From: Pirellulales bacterium
GTDB lineage: Bacteria; Planctomycetota; Planctomycetia; Pirellulales; DATAWG01
NCBI GenBank assembly: GCA_036267355.1
Contig: DATAWG010000076.1
Location: 1 to 60,290 of the forward strand
DNA length: 60,290 bases
Reading direction: 5' to 3'
Each line of letters opens with the position of its first letter. Positions within the stretch are counted from its first letter, which is position 1. The translations under genes were made by a program, and so were the position numbers. Positions 9,020-19,019 of the stretch are shown here, piece after piece. The notes under the pieces are model-generated. The model worked only from the letters and a program-made list of their open reading frames with translations. It was not told the DNA's origin and did not search any database.

Positions 9020-9153
9020 CCCGAAGCGTAAGCGAGGATGCGCTCCGTTGCGGGTCGCCCTGGCCAACGCCCCGAGCCAATGGGCGTGCGGCTTTTGCCG
9101 CCACGTAGCAAGACGATGCCGCCGTTGCAGGCCTCCTTCGCTAACGCTTCGGG
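9020..9153. repeat. Full-length element A (134 bp) between the DUF1549/1553 and DUF1501 genes
   Basis: It starts CCCGAAGCGTAAGCGAGG and ends TCGCTAACGCTTCGGG. Read on the minus strand it keeps the internal order of the copies at 222-353 and 399-532: GGCGGCATCGTC, then GGCGGCAAAAGCCG, then CCCGCAACGGAGCGC. The length agrees within two bases. It therefore represents one mobile or amplified unit inserted into what is otherwise a two-gene transcription unit. Confidence 0.9.
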
Positions 9154-9205
9154 CTAATATGCCGACGGGGCGAGTTTTGCGACGGAGCCAAGCCACAAAC
9201 GATCC

Positions 9206-12200
9206 TCAATCAACGTAGACGAATTCATTCAAACACATCAACGCCTGGCAAAGATCGGTCAGGGCGAGTTGCCGCGCATCCGACCCTTTCGACTCCTCGT
9301 ACGACGCGATCTGCTGCTTGAGGAAGCCGAGCGAATCGGCGGCCTCGCCGTCGGTCGGATGGCGACCGAGTGCGACCATGTAGCCCGCCGCGATGGCCGA
9401 TTCCAGCGACGCTTGCGGCGTCGGGGCAATCCGCGCGGCCATCGCCCGGGCGCACGCGCGCACTTGCTCGTTGTTCAACAGATACAGCGATTGCGGTGCG
9501 ACGGTCGTCGTCGCCCGGCTGCCGATTCCGCCGAGCGCGTCGGGTCCGTCGAACACCGTCAGCATCGGGATCAACTTGCTCCGCTTCACGGTGAGATAGA
9601 TGCTGCGCCGCCGGCTCTCGGGATCGAGCGTGCTATGGCCGAACATTGTCGCATCAAGCCGATTGCCCACCGCGAGCAGCGAATCGCGGATCACTTCGGC
9701 TTCGAGCCGCTGCGTCGGCCGGCGCCAAAAGGTGCGATCGTCGGGATCCGCCTTTGTATCCGCCGGGTTTGATGCCGAGCTTTGCATGTAGGCGGCGCTG
9801 GTGAGGATCATGCGGTGAATTGCCTTCGGATGCCAGCCGGCCGCGATGAATCGTGCCGCTAGCCAATCGAGCAGTTCCGGATGCGTCGGCCGATCGCCGC
9901 GGGCTCCGAAATCGCTCGGCGTGCCGACGATGCCGCGGCCCATGTGAAACTGCCACAACCGGTTCACCTCGACTCGGGCGAGCAAATCGCCGGCGCCGTA
10001 TTTCGTATCGCTGATCCAATCAGCGATCGCTCGGCGGCGGTAGGAAGTGCGCCAGCCGGGCGGCGGCGCGATTTCCCAATGCCTTTCACGGTCGGGCGCG
10101 GTGTCGAGCACTTGCAAGACGCCGAGCGGAGCGACGCCCATTTTTTGGTTGCCATCGCCGCGGCGGAGAAAATACGTTTGATTGAAGAACAAATCGCCCT
10201 GTGTGCTCCCCGTGTTAAGCGGCGTCAGGCCTTCGCTGGCGAGAAACGTGCGCACGGTCTGCGGTTTCGGCGCTTTCGCCAAATGGTCGCGCACGGCACG
10301 GTCCAATTTCTGCCACTCTGGATCGGTCGTGCGATACCAAGCCAAAAGCGCAGCCGTTTGTTGCGGGCTGCGCTTCTCGGCCGGCAAAGCCAACGCCCCG
10401 ACGACCGGCTCGGCAAACCACGGACCAAGCAATTCCTTGGGCGGCGGACCTTTCCGGATGGCGATCCGCAGCCGGCCGATATTGTGCTGCGTGTTGCCGT
10501 TGAATTGGAGCGTAAACGTCAATTCGGTTCCGCCCGGAAAGCCGAGCGGCTCCGTCGCTTCATAAACGGCCGCCTGATCCCGGCCAAACTGCGGATCGAT
10601 GGCCCAGCCGGAATGCGGATCGGCGTCGATCGTCGCCCGAACCGGCAGGCCGGGCTGCTCGAACGTGGCCCGGGGATTGCAAAGCGCGACGGATTGCCGC
10701 GACGGATTGCCTGGATGCGCCGACGCGGCTCCCGTGGCGCTCTTGCCGGCATGCGATTTCGATTCTTCAGCCAACGGCAGGGCCGTGACGCGGAAATCGG
10801 TGAGATCGAAATTGCCATTCGATGCTCGGCCCGGGCCGCCGCGGACCAGCGAAGGATCGGCCAGCGCTTCGATGCGAATGCTGGTGATCCCCGTCAGGCT
10901 GGTGCGCGCGACGAACGTGTATGTGTCGAATTTTCCATTGGCGCCGGAGGCGAGCCACGAGCCGTCGTCGAGCCGGGTGAACGTTGCTTTCTCGCGGGAG
11001 CCAAGGCTTGCCGGTTCGAGCACGAGCCACGAACCATCGTCGGCGGCATGGCGCGCGTTCGAGCTTTTGTCCCACTCGGCGAACCGCGCGGGAAGCTTTT
11101 CCGCCTCGAATTTTCGCAGCGCCGCCACATAGCCCTCATGCTCGCGGTCGAAACGTTCTTTTTCACGCTTGTATTCGTCGGGATTCTCGACGACGTCGAT
11201 TTCGCTGCGCACGGTCGTCGTGAACGCCGAGAGCATCTGGTAATAATCGCGCTGCAGGATCGGATCGTATTTATGGTCGTGGCAGCGGGCGCAACCGATC
11301 GTCAGGCCGAGCATCGCCGTTCCGGTGGTCGAGAGCATGTCGTCCAGTTCGTCGTAGCGATGGCGCTCGACTTCGCTTTTGGTGATCTGATCGGAATGAA
11401 CGCCGGCGGCTAAAAAGCCCGTGGCCGCGAGGGCCTCTGGATTTTCCGGCTCGAATTCGTCACCAGCAAGTTGCCAGCGGACGAATGTGTCGAACGGCAA
11501 ATCCTCGTTCAGCGCGCGGATCACGAAATCGCGATAGACATACGCGTTCGGCCGATCTTGATCGCGTTCGAAGCCGCCGCTTTCGGCAAACCGGGCCAGA
11601 TCGAGCCAATGCCGACCCCAACGCTCGCCGAAATGCGGGCTGGCCAGCAGACGGTCGACGAGTTTTTCATACGCGTCGGGCGCCGGATCATTGACGAACG
11701 CGGCGATCTCTTCCGGCGTCGGTGGCAGGCCGACCAGATCGAAATACAGCCGGCGGATCAACTGCGGCTTGCTGGCCGGCGGGTTCGGCGCGACGCCGGT
11801 CGCCTCCATCTTCGCCAGGATGAAGCGATCGATGGGCGTGCGGCACCACGCGGAATTCTTGACCGGCGGCGGGTCGAAATGATGCAGCGGTTGAAACGAC
11901 CAAAACTTCCGCGCGGCAGCCGGCAATTCCTTTTTCGTCCACGCTTGCTCGGCGACGGCCGCCTTCGCGGCCTGCTTGAGCGGAGCATCGTAGGGCGCGC
12001 CGAGATCGATCCACTCTGCAATGCTTGCGATCGCGGCTGCCGAAAGCTGCGGCGCGTCTTGCGGCATGTGCGGCTTCTTCGAGTGCCTGATCAATTTGTA
12101 AAGCAGGCTATTGTGCGACTTTCCGATTGTTACCACCGCGCCCGAATCGCCCCCTTTGAGCAAGCGATCCCGGTCGGTCATATCGAAATTGGCCTCGACG

Positions 12201-12421
12201 GAGTCGCCGCCGTGGCATTTGAAGCAATTCTGCAACAGCAACGGCCGCACATGCGTCTGAAAGAGCGCGAGCCCCTCGGCCATTTTCACGGCATGATCCG
12301 GAGCGACCGGCGTTTCGGCTCGAGCCGCGGGGGCGGCGAGGCCAGGAAACGACATTCCGGCGATTGCAGCGACTAGCGCTCCGAAACCGCGAACCCTGGA
12401 TCGCGTGCTGAAGCCGGCCAT
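9206..12421 (-). CDS. PSCyt1 / DUF1549 / DUF1553 cytochrome c-like exported protein
   Basis: 1071 residues with the domain order typical of planctomycetes. A signal peptide (ALVAAIAGMSFPGLAAPAARA) is followed by a PSCyt1-type domain with haem-binding CFKCH near residue 65. Then comes DUF1549 (SWC-type start WCRTPIDRFILAKME, then RRLYFDLVGLPPTPEEI and FGERWGRHWLDLARFAES), a second CxxCH (CARCH) in TIGCARCHDHKYDPI, and a C-terminal DUF1553 (RVEVNRLWQFHMGRGIV, HPELLDWLAARF, SAAYMQSS). The middle 300 residues include a lectin-like beta region. The two haem motifs suggest a periplasmic electron-transfer or redox role; the partner is the DUF1501 protein encoded next. Function is not known experimentally for the family. 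Confidence 0.95.
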   Translation of the reverse strand: MAGFSTRSRVRGFGALVAAIAGMSFPGLAAPAARAETPVAPDHAVKMAEGLALFQTHVRPLLLQNCFKCHGGDSVEANFDMTDRDRLLKGGDSGAVVTIGKSHNSLLYKLIRHSKKPHMPQDAPQLSAAAIASIAEWIDLGAPYDAPLKQAAKAAVAEQAWTKKELPAAARKFWSFQPLHHFDPPPVKNSAWCRTPIDRFILAKMEATGVAPNPPASKPQLIRRLYFDLVGLPPTPEEIAAFVNDPAPDAYEKLVDRLLASPHFGERWGRHWLDLARFAESGGFERDQDRPNAYVYRDFVIRALNEDLPFDTFVRWQLAGDEFEPENPEALAATGFLAAGVHSDQITKSEVERHRYDELDDMLSTTGTAMLGLTIGCARCHDHKYDPILQRDYYQMLSAFTTTVRSEIDVVENPDEYKREKERFDREHEGYVAALRKFEAEKLPARFAEWDKSSNARHAADDGSWLVLEPASLGSREKATFTRLDDGSWLASGANGKFDTYTFVARTSLTGITSIRIEALADPSLVRGGPGRASNGNFDLTDFRVTALPLAEESKSHAGKSATGAASAHPGNPSRQSVALCNPRATFEQPGLPVRATIDADPHSGWAIDPQFGRDQAAVYEATEPLGFPGGTELTFTLQFNGNTQHNIGRLRIAIRKGPPPKELLGPWFAEPVVGALALPAEKRSPQQTAALLAWYRTTDPEWQKLDRAVRDHLAKAPKPQTVRTFLASEGLTPLNTGSTQGDLFFNQTYFLRRGDGNQKMGVAPLGVLQVLDTAPDRERHWEIAPPPGWRTSYRRRAIADWISDTKYGAGDLLARVEVNRLWQFHMGRGIVGTPSDFGARGDRPTHPELLDWLAARFIAAGWHPKAIHRMILTSAAYMQSSASNPADTKADPDDRTFWRRPTQRLEAEVIRDSLLAVGNRLDATMFGHSTLDPESRRRSIYLTVKRSKLIPMLTVFDGPDALGGIGSRATTTVAPQSLYLLNNEQVRACARAMAARIAPTPQASLESAIAAGYMVALGRHPTDGEAADSLGFLKQQIASYEESKGSDARQLALTDLCQALMCLNEFVYVD

Positions 12422-12650
12422 CGCGCAGAACCTCGGCAGCTAAAGAAGGAAGGCCAATGCGGCAAGCCGAAGTGGGCGACCTCGGCAGCACGCACCGGTG
12501 CGGCGGGACCCCGATCTTGCGGGGCTACAACCGATTCTAGCCCCTCCGCGCAAGCAGGGTCAAGCGAACCGCGAAGTTTGCGTTGACGGCAAGACGCGCG
12601 CTACAATCGTGAAGCGATCTATCTCTAGTGCCGTTTGGTGGACTGGCCGC

Positions 12651-13031
12651 ATGAGCCAACAGCCCAACACCGCTCAGCCTCTGAAGCCCCGACGACGCTG
12701 GTCGCGTCTCTCGTCGGATCGGTTCGTGGTCGGGCTGCTTCTTTGCGTTTGTCTGCTATGGTTGGCGGAGCGCCGCGAGTGGTTCGGCTTCAATCATCAC
12801 AAGGGTTGGACGGTGCTTGCCGCCGTTGCGGTGGTTGGCGTTGCTGCACTCATTCTGTTGCTGTCGTGGATAGTTAGCTTGATCTCCGATTCGCGATTTC
12901 AATTCGGCATCCGCTCGCTCCTAGCGTTTTGTTTGGCCATCTCAATTGTCGCGAGTTGGCCGGCCGTCGAATGCCCGCTACCGACCCCAAATGCCGCTGG
13001 ATCCAGTTCCCCCCAAATTTCGGCCCGATGA
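12651..13031 (+). CDS. Small membrane protein, probably 3'-truncated
   Basis: From ATG 12651 the frame gives 126 residues: a basic cytoplasmic start (PRRRWSRLSSDR), a membrane helix (FVVGLLLCVCLLWLA), a second helix (WTVLAAVAVVGVAALILLLSWIV), then SRFQFGIRSLLAFCLAISIVASW. The last segment is the FQF-S/G-LRSLL motif seen in many planctomycete membrane proteins, in which it is normally followed by a longer soluble domain starting near W-x-A-V. Here the frame runs on only 23 residues in low-complexity sequence and overlaps the start of nadB by 41 bases. I infer loss of the C-terminal domain. No function is assigned. Confidence 0.55.
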   Translation: MSQQPNTAQPLKPRRRWSRLSSDRFVVGLLLCVCLLWLAERREWFGFNHHKGWTVLAAVAVVGVAALILLLSWIVSLISDSRFQFGIRSLLAFCLAISIVASWPAVECPLPTPNAAGSSSPQISAR

Positions 13032-14655
13032 TCTTCCCTTGCTCGAATACTCGCCTCGGTATCTCGTTCCCTTCCACCCCAAGCGGGTGCCGCACGCCTT
13101 TACCGATCTGCTGATCATCGGCGGCGGCTTGGCCGGACTGCGGGCCGCGATCGCGGCCGACCCGCGGCTGTCGGTCGTCGTCGTGAGCAAGGATCAGTTG
13201 CACAAATCCAATAGCGCCTATGCGCAGGGGGGCATTGCCAGCGTGTGGGATCCCGAAGACCGGTTCGAAGACCACATCGCCGACACGCTCATCGCCGGCG
13301 GAAAACTGTGCGATCGCGAAGTGGTCGAAATGGTGGTCCGCGAAGCGCCCGAGCGAATTCGCGAGCTCATCGAATGGGGCACGAATTTCGACAGCGAAGC
13401 CGGCGGACTGGCGCTCGGCCGCGAAGGAGGACACAGCCACGATCGGATCGTCCACGCTCTCGGCGATGCCACCGGCAAGGAAGTGATGCGAGCGGTGATC
13501 GAATGGACCCGCCAGCGAACGAATGTCGAAACCTGGCCGAACACCTTCACGCTCGATTTGCTCATGCACGACGGTGTTTGCCGCGGAGCGCTGGTCTGGA
13601 ACCCCGTTCATGGCAAGACGCTCGTTTGGGCCAAGCAAACAATTCTCTGCACCGGCGGCGTCGGCCAGATCTACCGCGAAACGACCAATCCCGAGGTCGC
13701 CACCGGCGACGGCCTGGCGATCGCCTATCGCGCCGGCGCGGAGCTGCGCGACATGGAGTTTATCCAGTTCCATCCCACGGTGCTCTATATCGCCGGATCG
13801 AGCCGCAATCTGATCACCGAGGCGATCCGCGGCGCTGGGGCCTGGCTGGTCGATCGAAACGATTATCGCTTTATGCCCGGCTACGATCCGCGCGCCGAGT
13901 TGGCTCCGCGCGACATCGTCAGCCGTGCGATCGTGGCCCAGATGGAGAAGACCCGACATCCAAACGTGTACCTTGATTTGCGGCATCTCGAGGCGGCGAA
14001 GATGCGGGCTCGGTTTCCGGGCATCGCGGCCTTGTGCGGTGAGTTCGGACTCGATCTGGCAACGGATCGTATTCCGGTGCGTCCCGGCGCGCATTACATG
14101 ATCGGCGGGCTGACGGTCGATTTGTTCGGCCGCACGACGCTGCCGGGCCTGTGGGCGGCCGGCGAAGTCACGTCGAGCGGCTTGCACGGCGCGAATCGAC
14201 TCGCGTCGAACAGTTTGCTGGAAAGCATCGTCTACGGCGCTCATTCCGGCCGCGAGGCGAGCCGCTCGGCGCTCGAAATGACCGACGACTTCCGCGCCCT
14301 GCCGCTGGAAAACAACCGTGCCGACGACAACAGCGAGTCGCTCGACTTGTCCGACATTCGCAATTCGCTCAAGAGCCTGATGTGGCGTGCGGCCGGCGTT
14401 CACCGCGATGGCGAACAATTGGCCGAGGCCGCCAGCGACATCGACCATTGGTGCCGCTATGTGTTGGGGCGCCAGTTTCGCGAGCCGAGCGGATGGGAAC
14501 TGCAGAACATGTTGGTTGTAGCTCGAATCATGATTGCCGCTGCGCTCGCGCGGCAGGAAACCCGCGGCGTGCATGTCCGCACCGATTTTCCCGCCACCGA
14601 CGACGATCACTGGCAACGGCATCTCACGTTCCGCCATGCAGGCCGGACTCTCTAG
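12991..14655 (+). CDS. nadB: L-aspartate oxidase
   Basis: FAD-dependent oxidation of L-aspartate to iminoaspartate, the first step of de novo NAD synthesis with NadA. The product is 554 residues. The FAD-binding GGGLAG begins at residue 44 after a roughly 40-residue N-terminal stretch that is longer than usual. Family segments are SNSAYAQGGIASVWDPED, EGGHSHDRIVHALGDATG, RPGAHYMIGGLTVD (the catalytic His/Arg region) and the C-terminal FAD segment GLWAAGEVTSSGLHG. The C-terminal helical domain (SLKSLMWRAAGVHRDGE) is complete. ATG 12991 is preferred over the earlier open frame because it follows directly after upstream low-complexity sequence. nadA and nadC are not in the window. Confidence 0.95.
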   Translation: MPLDPVPPKFRPDDLPLLEYSPRYLVPFHPKRVPHAFTDLLIIGGGLAGLRAAIAADPRLSVVVVSKDQLHKSNSAYAQGGIASVWDPEDRFEDHIADTLIAGGKLCDREVVEMVVREAPERIRELIEWGTNFDSEAGGLALGREGGHSHDRIVHALGDATGKEVMRAVIEWTRQRTNVETWPNTFTLDLLMHDGVCRGALVWNPVHGKTLVWAKQTILCTGGVGQIYRETTNPEVATGDGLAIAYRAGAELRDMEFIQFHPTVLYIAGSSRNLITEAIRGAGAWLVDRNDYRFMPGYDPRAELAPRDIVSRAIVAQMEKTRHPNVYLDLRHLEAAKMRARFPGIAALCGEFGLDLATDRIPVRPGAHYMIGGLTVDLFGRTTLPGLWAAGEVTSSGLHGANRLASNSLLESIVYGAHSGREASRSALEMTDDFRALPLENNRADDNSESLDLSDIRNSLKSLMWRAAGVHRDGEQLAEAASDIDHWCRYVLGRQFREPSGWELQNMLVVARIMIAAALARQETRGVHVRTDFPATDDDHWQRHLTFRHAGRTL

Positions 14656-14836
14656 CCCGACAGCCGCGCATTCGCCGTCCCCCTTACGGTCGGCACAATC
14701 GGCACATTCCACGCCCATCTCACGCGGCGCCGTTGGTCGTTCGTTGACATTCAGCACCGGTAACGTAGATAAACTACGACGGTCCTGGCCGTTGCGCAAC
14801 AATTCACATCGCCCCACTTCAGCCTTGCTTGGAACC

Positions 14837-14857
14837 GCGCTTGCGGTTTCGCGCGTC
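14837..14857. repeat. Half copy of palindromic element E
   Basis: GCGCTTGCGGTTTCGCGCGTC lies about 20 bases upstream of the response regulator start. It equals one arm of the palindromes at 37204-37273, 37958-38025 and 38580-38643. The rest of the 222-base gap after nadB shows no feature. Confidence 0.65.
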
Positions 14858-14877
14858 GGCCCTGAGCAATATTTCCC

Positions 14878-16278
14878 ATGCAAAAGCCGCTGCTGCTTCT
14901 GGTCGACGATGATCGCCACGTTCTGGAATCGATGGCCGATTGGCTCCGCGAACAGGGTTATCGGCTCGACGTGGCGTCCGACCGGGCGAGCGCCGTGGCG
15001 GCCGTCGACCGCAAGCCGTATGACCTCGTGCTCGCCGATATTCGCTTGCCCGATGGGGATGGCTTCGACATCCTCGCCCATTGCCGCGAGCATCATCCCG
15101 ATACGACGGTGATTCTGCTCACCGGCTATGGCACGGTCGAAATTGCGGTGGAGGCGATTCGCGCGGGCGCGTTCGATTTCCTCACCAAACCGCTGATCGA
15201 CGAAGAATTGCAAATGGCGATTCAGCGCGCACTCCATCAGCGCCAGGTGCTCGAAGAGAATCAACAACTAAAAGCCCAGCTCGATCTACGATTCGGGATG
15301 GAGAATATCGTCGGCCACGACCATCGCATGCGGCGCATCTTCGACATGGTCGACAGCATCGCCGACACGCGTGCGACCGTGCTGATCACCGGCGAAAGCG
15401 GCACCGGCAAATCGCTCGTGGCCCGGGCCATCCATCGCCGCAGCTCGCGGCGCAATAAAGCATTCGTCGAAATCGCCTGCGGCGCGCTGCCCGAAACACT
15501 GCTGGAAAGCGAACTGTTTGGCCACGTCGCCGGAGCGTTCACCGGCGCGACGACCGACAAGCTCGGCAAATTCATGCAAGCCGACGGCGGCACGATTTTC
15601 CTCGACGAAATCAGCACCGCCAGCCCCGGCATGCAAGTGAAACTGCTGCGGGTGTTGCAAGAGCTCGAATTCGAGCAGGTCGGCGGCACGAAAACATTCC
15701 GCGTCGATTCCCGCGTGATCCTGGCCACGAACGAAAATCTGGCCGACGCGGTTTCGGCCGGTCGCTTCCGGCAGGATTTGTACTACCGTGTGAATGTCAT
15801 CAATATCGAATTGCCGCCGCTGCGCGAACGGATTTCCGATATTCCGCTGTTGGCACGGCATTTCTTGGAACAGGTGTGCGAGGAGTCGGGCCGCAAAGTG
15901 ACCGGCTTCAGCGACGAAGCGATCGCGACGTTGCAGCGTCATCGCTGGCCGGGCAATGTCCGCGAACTGCAAAATGTCGTCGAGCGAGCGGTGCTGTTGG
16001 GCAAAGGAAGTTGCGTGGTGCCCGACGATTTCCCGCCGACGCTTTCGGTGGCGGTTCCGCCGATGTTCGCGTCGTCGAGCGCCGCCGGATCGCTGAAGCA
16101 AGCCCTCGCGAACCCCGAGCGGCAAATCATTCTCGACATGCTTGACCGCCACCACTGGAACCGCCACGCCACCGCCGAGGCCCTCGGCATCAACCGCACG
16201 ACTCTGTACAAGAAGATGAAACGGCTGGGGCTGGAAGGCTCGAACGCCCCGCGTGAGAATCCGGCCGTCGCGGGCTAG
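14878..16278 (+). CDS. NtrC-family sigma-54-dependent response regulator
   Basis: 466 residues in the classic order receiver, AAA+ and Fis-type HTH. The receiver domain has the acidic pair DDD near residue 10, phospho-acceptor Asp54 in LADIRLPDG and Lys in FLTKP. The AAA+ domain has Walker A GESGTGKS at 172-179, the sigma-54 contact loop GAFTGA at 219-224, Walker B GGTIFLDE and the R-finger region [15 protein letters not shown]. The C-terminus [26 protein letters not shown] is a Fis-like helix-turn-helix. It therefore activates sigma-54 promoters on phosphorylation. No histidine kinase gene is adjacent, so the cognate signal is unknown. Confidence 0.95.
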   Translation: MQKPLLLLVDDDRHVLESMADWLREQGYRLDVASDRASAVAAVDRKPYDLVLADIRLPDGDGFDILAHCREHHPDTTVILLTGYGTVEIAVEAIRAGAFDFLTKPLIDEELQMAIQRALHQRQVLEENQQLKAQLDLRFGMENIVGHDHRMRRIFDMVDSIADTRATVLITGESGTGKSLVARAIHRRSSRRNKAFVEIACGALPETLLESELFGHVAGAFTGATTDKLGKFMQADGGTIFLDEISTASPGMQVKLLRVLQELEFEQVGGTKTFRVDSRVILATNENLADAVSAGRFRQDLYYRVNVINIELPPLRERISDIPLLARHFLEQVCEESGRKVTGFSDEAIATLQRHRWPGNVRELQNVVERAVLLGKGSCVVPDDFPPTLSVAVPPMFASSSAAGSLKQALANPERQIILDMLDRHHWNRHATAEALGINRTTLYKKMKRLGLEGSNAPRENPAVAG

Positions 16279-16712
16279 CGGCTCTGGGGGCTAAGCATGG
16301 CGTCCCCGGAACGGATGGTCATCTAGTTTGCCGCCGTGCCGCTTTGCTCCGCGCGCTTGGTTCTACGGGCGAATCGCCCTGCCGCCGAGCCAGACGGGAA
16401 ATGTCCCAGACCGTCATCGTGCCTGGCTCGCCGCACGTCGCCAGACACCTGCCGTCCTCCGATCCCTCTAATTCGCCCCCAGCCCAGACGCAATCTCCTC
16501 TCGCGTCTTCTCCGTCTAGTCCTCACGCTCCGCGTGAGGAACCACCCCGGAGAAAATGGTAAAACACGCAGGACAAAAGAATGATGCGAACGGCCGCGCG
16601 TCGAGTACAATTGGCCGGGGCGTAATCGGCAATGTTCGTGGCGCGAAGGGCGCCGGCCGCGTGTGAGGATTTCGGCCAAGTTCGTAACAGATATTAGCGA
16701 GGGAGCATCGCG
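16279..16712. other. Non-coding gap with one perfect small hairpin
   Basis: 434 bases with no protein-like frame. The only structure I can point to is the hairpin CCTCACGCTCCGCGTGAGG near 16521-16539. A purine-rich AGGGAGC about 14 bases before ATG 16713 can serve as the ribosome binding site for the next gene. Confidence 0.5.
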
Positions 16713-19019
16713 ATGACGAATCGGAACAAAGCGTTGAGGCTGCATTGTGGCCTTGCCACGGCTGCCGCCATCGGCTCGCTATGGCTTGGAATTGCTTCGC
16801 CAATCGCGGCACAGGAGGCGGCGGTCGCCGAACCCGCCGGCCTTGTGAAGCGGATCAAGGTGCAGCCCGACAGGGCGCCCGACTGCTCGAGCCTGAAATC
16901 GATTGTCGACACCGTGACACGCGGCTGCCCGACGAATGACGCCAAGGCAATCGCCATTTACAACTTCATGCTGATGACGCACTATCACTGTCCCTACGCG
17001 GTCGAAGAGGGTGGCATCCCGGCCCTCAAGGAGATCAACGTCTATGGTTGGGGAATCTGCGGCGGCACGCACGCGGTTCAATCGGCGCTATGGCGTGAAT
17101 TGGGCTGGAATTGGCGGTTCATCGGTTGGCCCGGCCACACTACCGTTGAGGCCGAATACGATGGCCGCTGGCACTATCTCGACGACTTCCTGAAAATCTA
17201 CGTCTGGATGCCCGACGGCCACGGGGGCCGAACCATTGCCGGCGAATACGATCTGAAGGCGAATCCCAAGGCGCTGCTCCAAGACGGCCTGGTGCTCGAT
17301 CGCGAGCGAAACGTTTACTACGCGAAAAGCGATCAGTTCGCAGTCGTGGGCGGCAAAGTGAACTGGCAGGCGCACGATTTCCTTGCTTGCGGCGACACGC
17401 TGACCGAGCTGCCATCGCTCAATCGCGCCGGACCGGCCGAGTCGTGGGGCGGCTACAACCAGGCCACGGGCAATTACTCCACCGACGTGAATCTCGTGCC
17501 CGGCATGTCGCTCACCAACACCTGGGACGCGCAGCCGGGCGCCTGGTATTGGAAGGATTCGAACAAGGCCCCTGCGCATTCGTGCGGCGCCTACAAAGAC
17601 ACGCGCAACGATCCCGGCTACGGACTCGTGCTCGAGCCCTACATCGACGCCAAGCCGGCTCGAAGCTACGGTAACGGCGTGATCGCATTCGTGCCGGATT
17701 TTTCGCACGAATCCGTGTTGGGTTCGTTCGCAAGCGCCAAGAATGTGAAGTATGCCGGCGGCGCGCTAGTGCCGGCCGATGGGAGCCAGCCTGCGTTGGT
17801 TGTGGTGAAGTTGTCGTCCCCGTACGTCATCACCAAAGCGAGCGGCGAGGCCGCCGGAGCGGCAAAGGTCGAGGCATCGACCGACAACGGCAAAATCTTC
17901 AAAACCATCGATCTGAGAAATTTTGACGCGGCGGTGAAAGGAAAGCTCGCGGCCCTCGTTCGCATCACGTTCACCGAGCCGCTAAAATCGTTGAAACTCA
18001 ACTGTGTCGTGCAAAACAACCCGGGCGCGCTTCCCTATTTGTCGCCGGGGATAAATCCGATCACCGTTTCGGTGGCCGATCCCAAATCGCTCGGCTCCAA
18101 CAAATTGGTTGTCACCTACGCCTTCCGCCTTGGCTCGCGCGCCAAATCGTTCGAGCAATTGCTCGACGAGGGAAAAGAAATCGCCAAGCAGCACGACGCC
18201 AAATGGTCGCGCGAAGTGACCGTCGTGCGGAAGATCTTCGCGGCAAGCGATTTGCCGGCTACGTTCAGAATCGATTGCCCGACGCCGAAAGGTCGCTACC
18301 CGGTCTACCCTCGCATGGAATTCATGCGGCGGGAGATCATCGGGCCGTCGTCGCAGCCGCTGCCGTTGCCCGACGGCGCCGTGGAACCGAAGTTTTCCGC
18401 CAACGATGAGCTTGCCACGCTGCCGATGCCGCTATTGATCGGCACGGCGCCTCCGCCGGTCGCAAAGCAGCGCCCGACAAAGACGATTCGGATTCCGCTG
18501 GCCTTCGTCGAATTCGTCGATGACAAGGGAAATGTAAGCGACCGCGGCATTCTCCGCTGGCCAAAGAACAACGGCGAAATCGGCAAAGTCGCGGCCGGTG
18601 CGATGATTCTCGACGGCGACCTCAAGAACTCGCTTCCCGAGAAGAAAAACATCGTCGCGGCTCGGCTCCGCGTGCCGGTCAGCCAATCGCACGACCAAGC
18701 GCAAACGCAGCTTGGCGCGGTGTTGCTGCGGAGCGCGGTCGAAAAAGGCCGGGGCATCGAAGTTCGCTCGCTCGATGAAATCAGCGGCGCCGTCGTGCTG
18801 CCGCGGCAACCGGCCGACAACCCGGAATACAAGCCGGCCAAAGTGTTCGCGATCGACGTGACTCGGCCGCTGCGCCGCATCGCGGGGGGCGAAGCGAAAT
18901 TCCATGGCTTCGCGTTGCGCGTCGTGCCCAACCGCGGCATCGACGACGGTTGGACCGTGCGTTGCACGATCGCCACATCCGAAGCACCCGAATTGGAAAT
19001 CGATGTCGCCCAGGATTGA
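16713..19019 (+). CDS. Exported transglutaminase-like cysteine protein
   Basis: 768 residues with a signal peptide (LATAAAIGSLWLGIASPIAAQEA). A transglutaminase-like papain-fold core lies at about residues 75-165: Cys116 in YGWGICGGTHAVQSALW, His142 in GWPGHTTVEAEYDG and Asp157 in WHYLDD make a plausible Cys-His-Asp triad. The remaining 600 residues are beta-rich; residues 330-450 resemble a carbohydrate-binding or discoidin-like sandwich, and the last part has LRRIAGGEAKFHGFALRV. The likely location is periplasm or cell surface, with peptidase, transglutaminase or cyclase-like activity possible. The neighbours (regulator upstream, recQ converging) do not clarify its role. Confidence 0.75.
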   Translation: MTNRNKALRLHCGLATAAAIGSLWLGIASPIAAQEAAVAEPAGLVKRIKVQPDRAPDCSSLKSIVDTVTRGCPTNDAKAIAIYNFMLMTHYHCPYAVEEGGIPALKEINVYGWGICGGTHAVQSALWRELGWNWRFIGWPGHTTVEAEYDGRWHYLDDFLKIYVWMPDGHGGRTIAGEYDLKANPKALLQDGLVLDRERNVYYAKSDQFAVVGGKVNWQAHDFLACGDTLTELPSLNRAGPAESWGGYNQATGNYSTDVNLVPGMSLTNTWDAQPGAWYWKDSNKAPAHSCGAYKDTRNDPGYGLVLEPYIDAKPARSYGNGVIAFVPDFSHESVLGSFASAKNVKYAGGALVPADGSQPALVVVKLSSPYVITKASGEAAGAAKVEASTDNGKIFKTIDLRNFDAAVKGKLAALVRITFTEPLKSLKLNCVVQNNPGALPYLSPGINPITVSVADPKSLGSNKLVVTYAFRLGSRAKSFEQLLDEGKEIAKQHDAKWSREVTVVRKIFAASDLPATFRIDCPTPKGRYPVYPRMEFMRREIIGPSSQPLPLPDGAVEPKFSANDELATLPMPLLIGTAPPPVAKQRPTKTIRIPLAFVEFVDDKGNVSDRGILRWPKNNGEIGKVAAGAMILDGDLKNSLPEKKNIVAARLRVPVSQSHDQAQTQLGAVLLRSAVEKGRGIEVRSLDEISGAVVLPRQPADNPEYKPAKVFAIDVTRPLRRIAGGEAKFHGFALRVVPNRGIDDGWTVRCTIATSEAPELEIDVAQD

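Noticed and set aside
12874-15267. 797-residue open frame antisense to nadB and the response regulator
   Set aside because: Arg/Ala/Gly/His-rich translation with no domain, opposite to two clear genes in high-GC sequence; a codon-bias shadow. The same holds for other long antisense frames such as 55166-57019 (minus), 49545-52280 (plus), 42152-43852 (minus) and 5484-6758 (minus).
16279-16712. tRNA or small RNA gene in the gap after the response regulator
   Set aside because: A GGTTCTACGGGCGAATCGCC stretch looked like a T-arm at first, but no acceptor or anticodon stem can be drawn around it.
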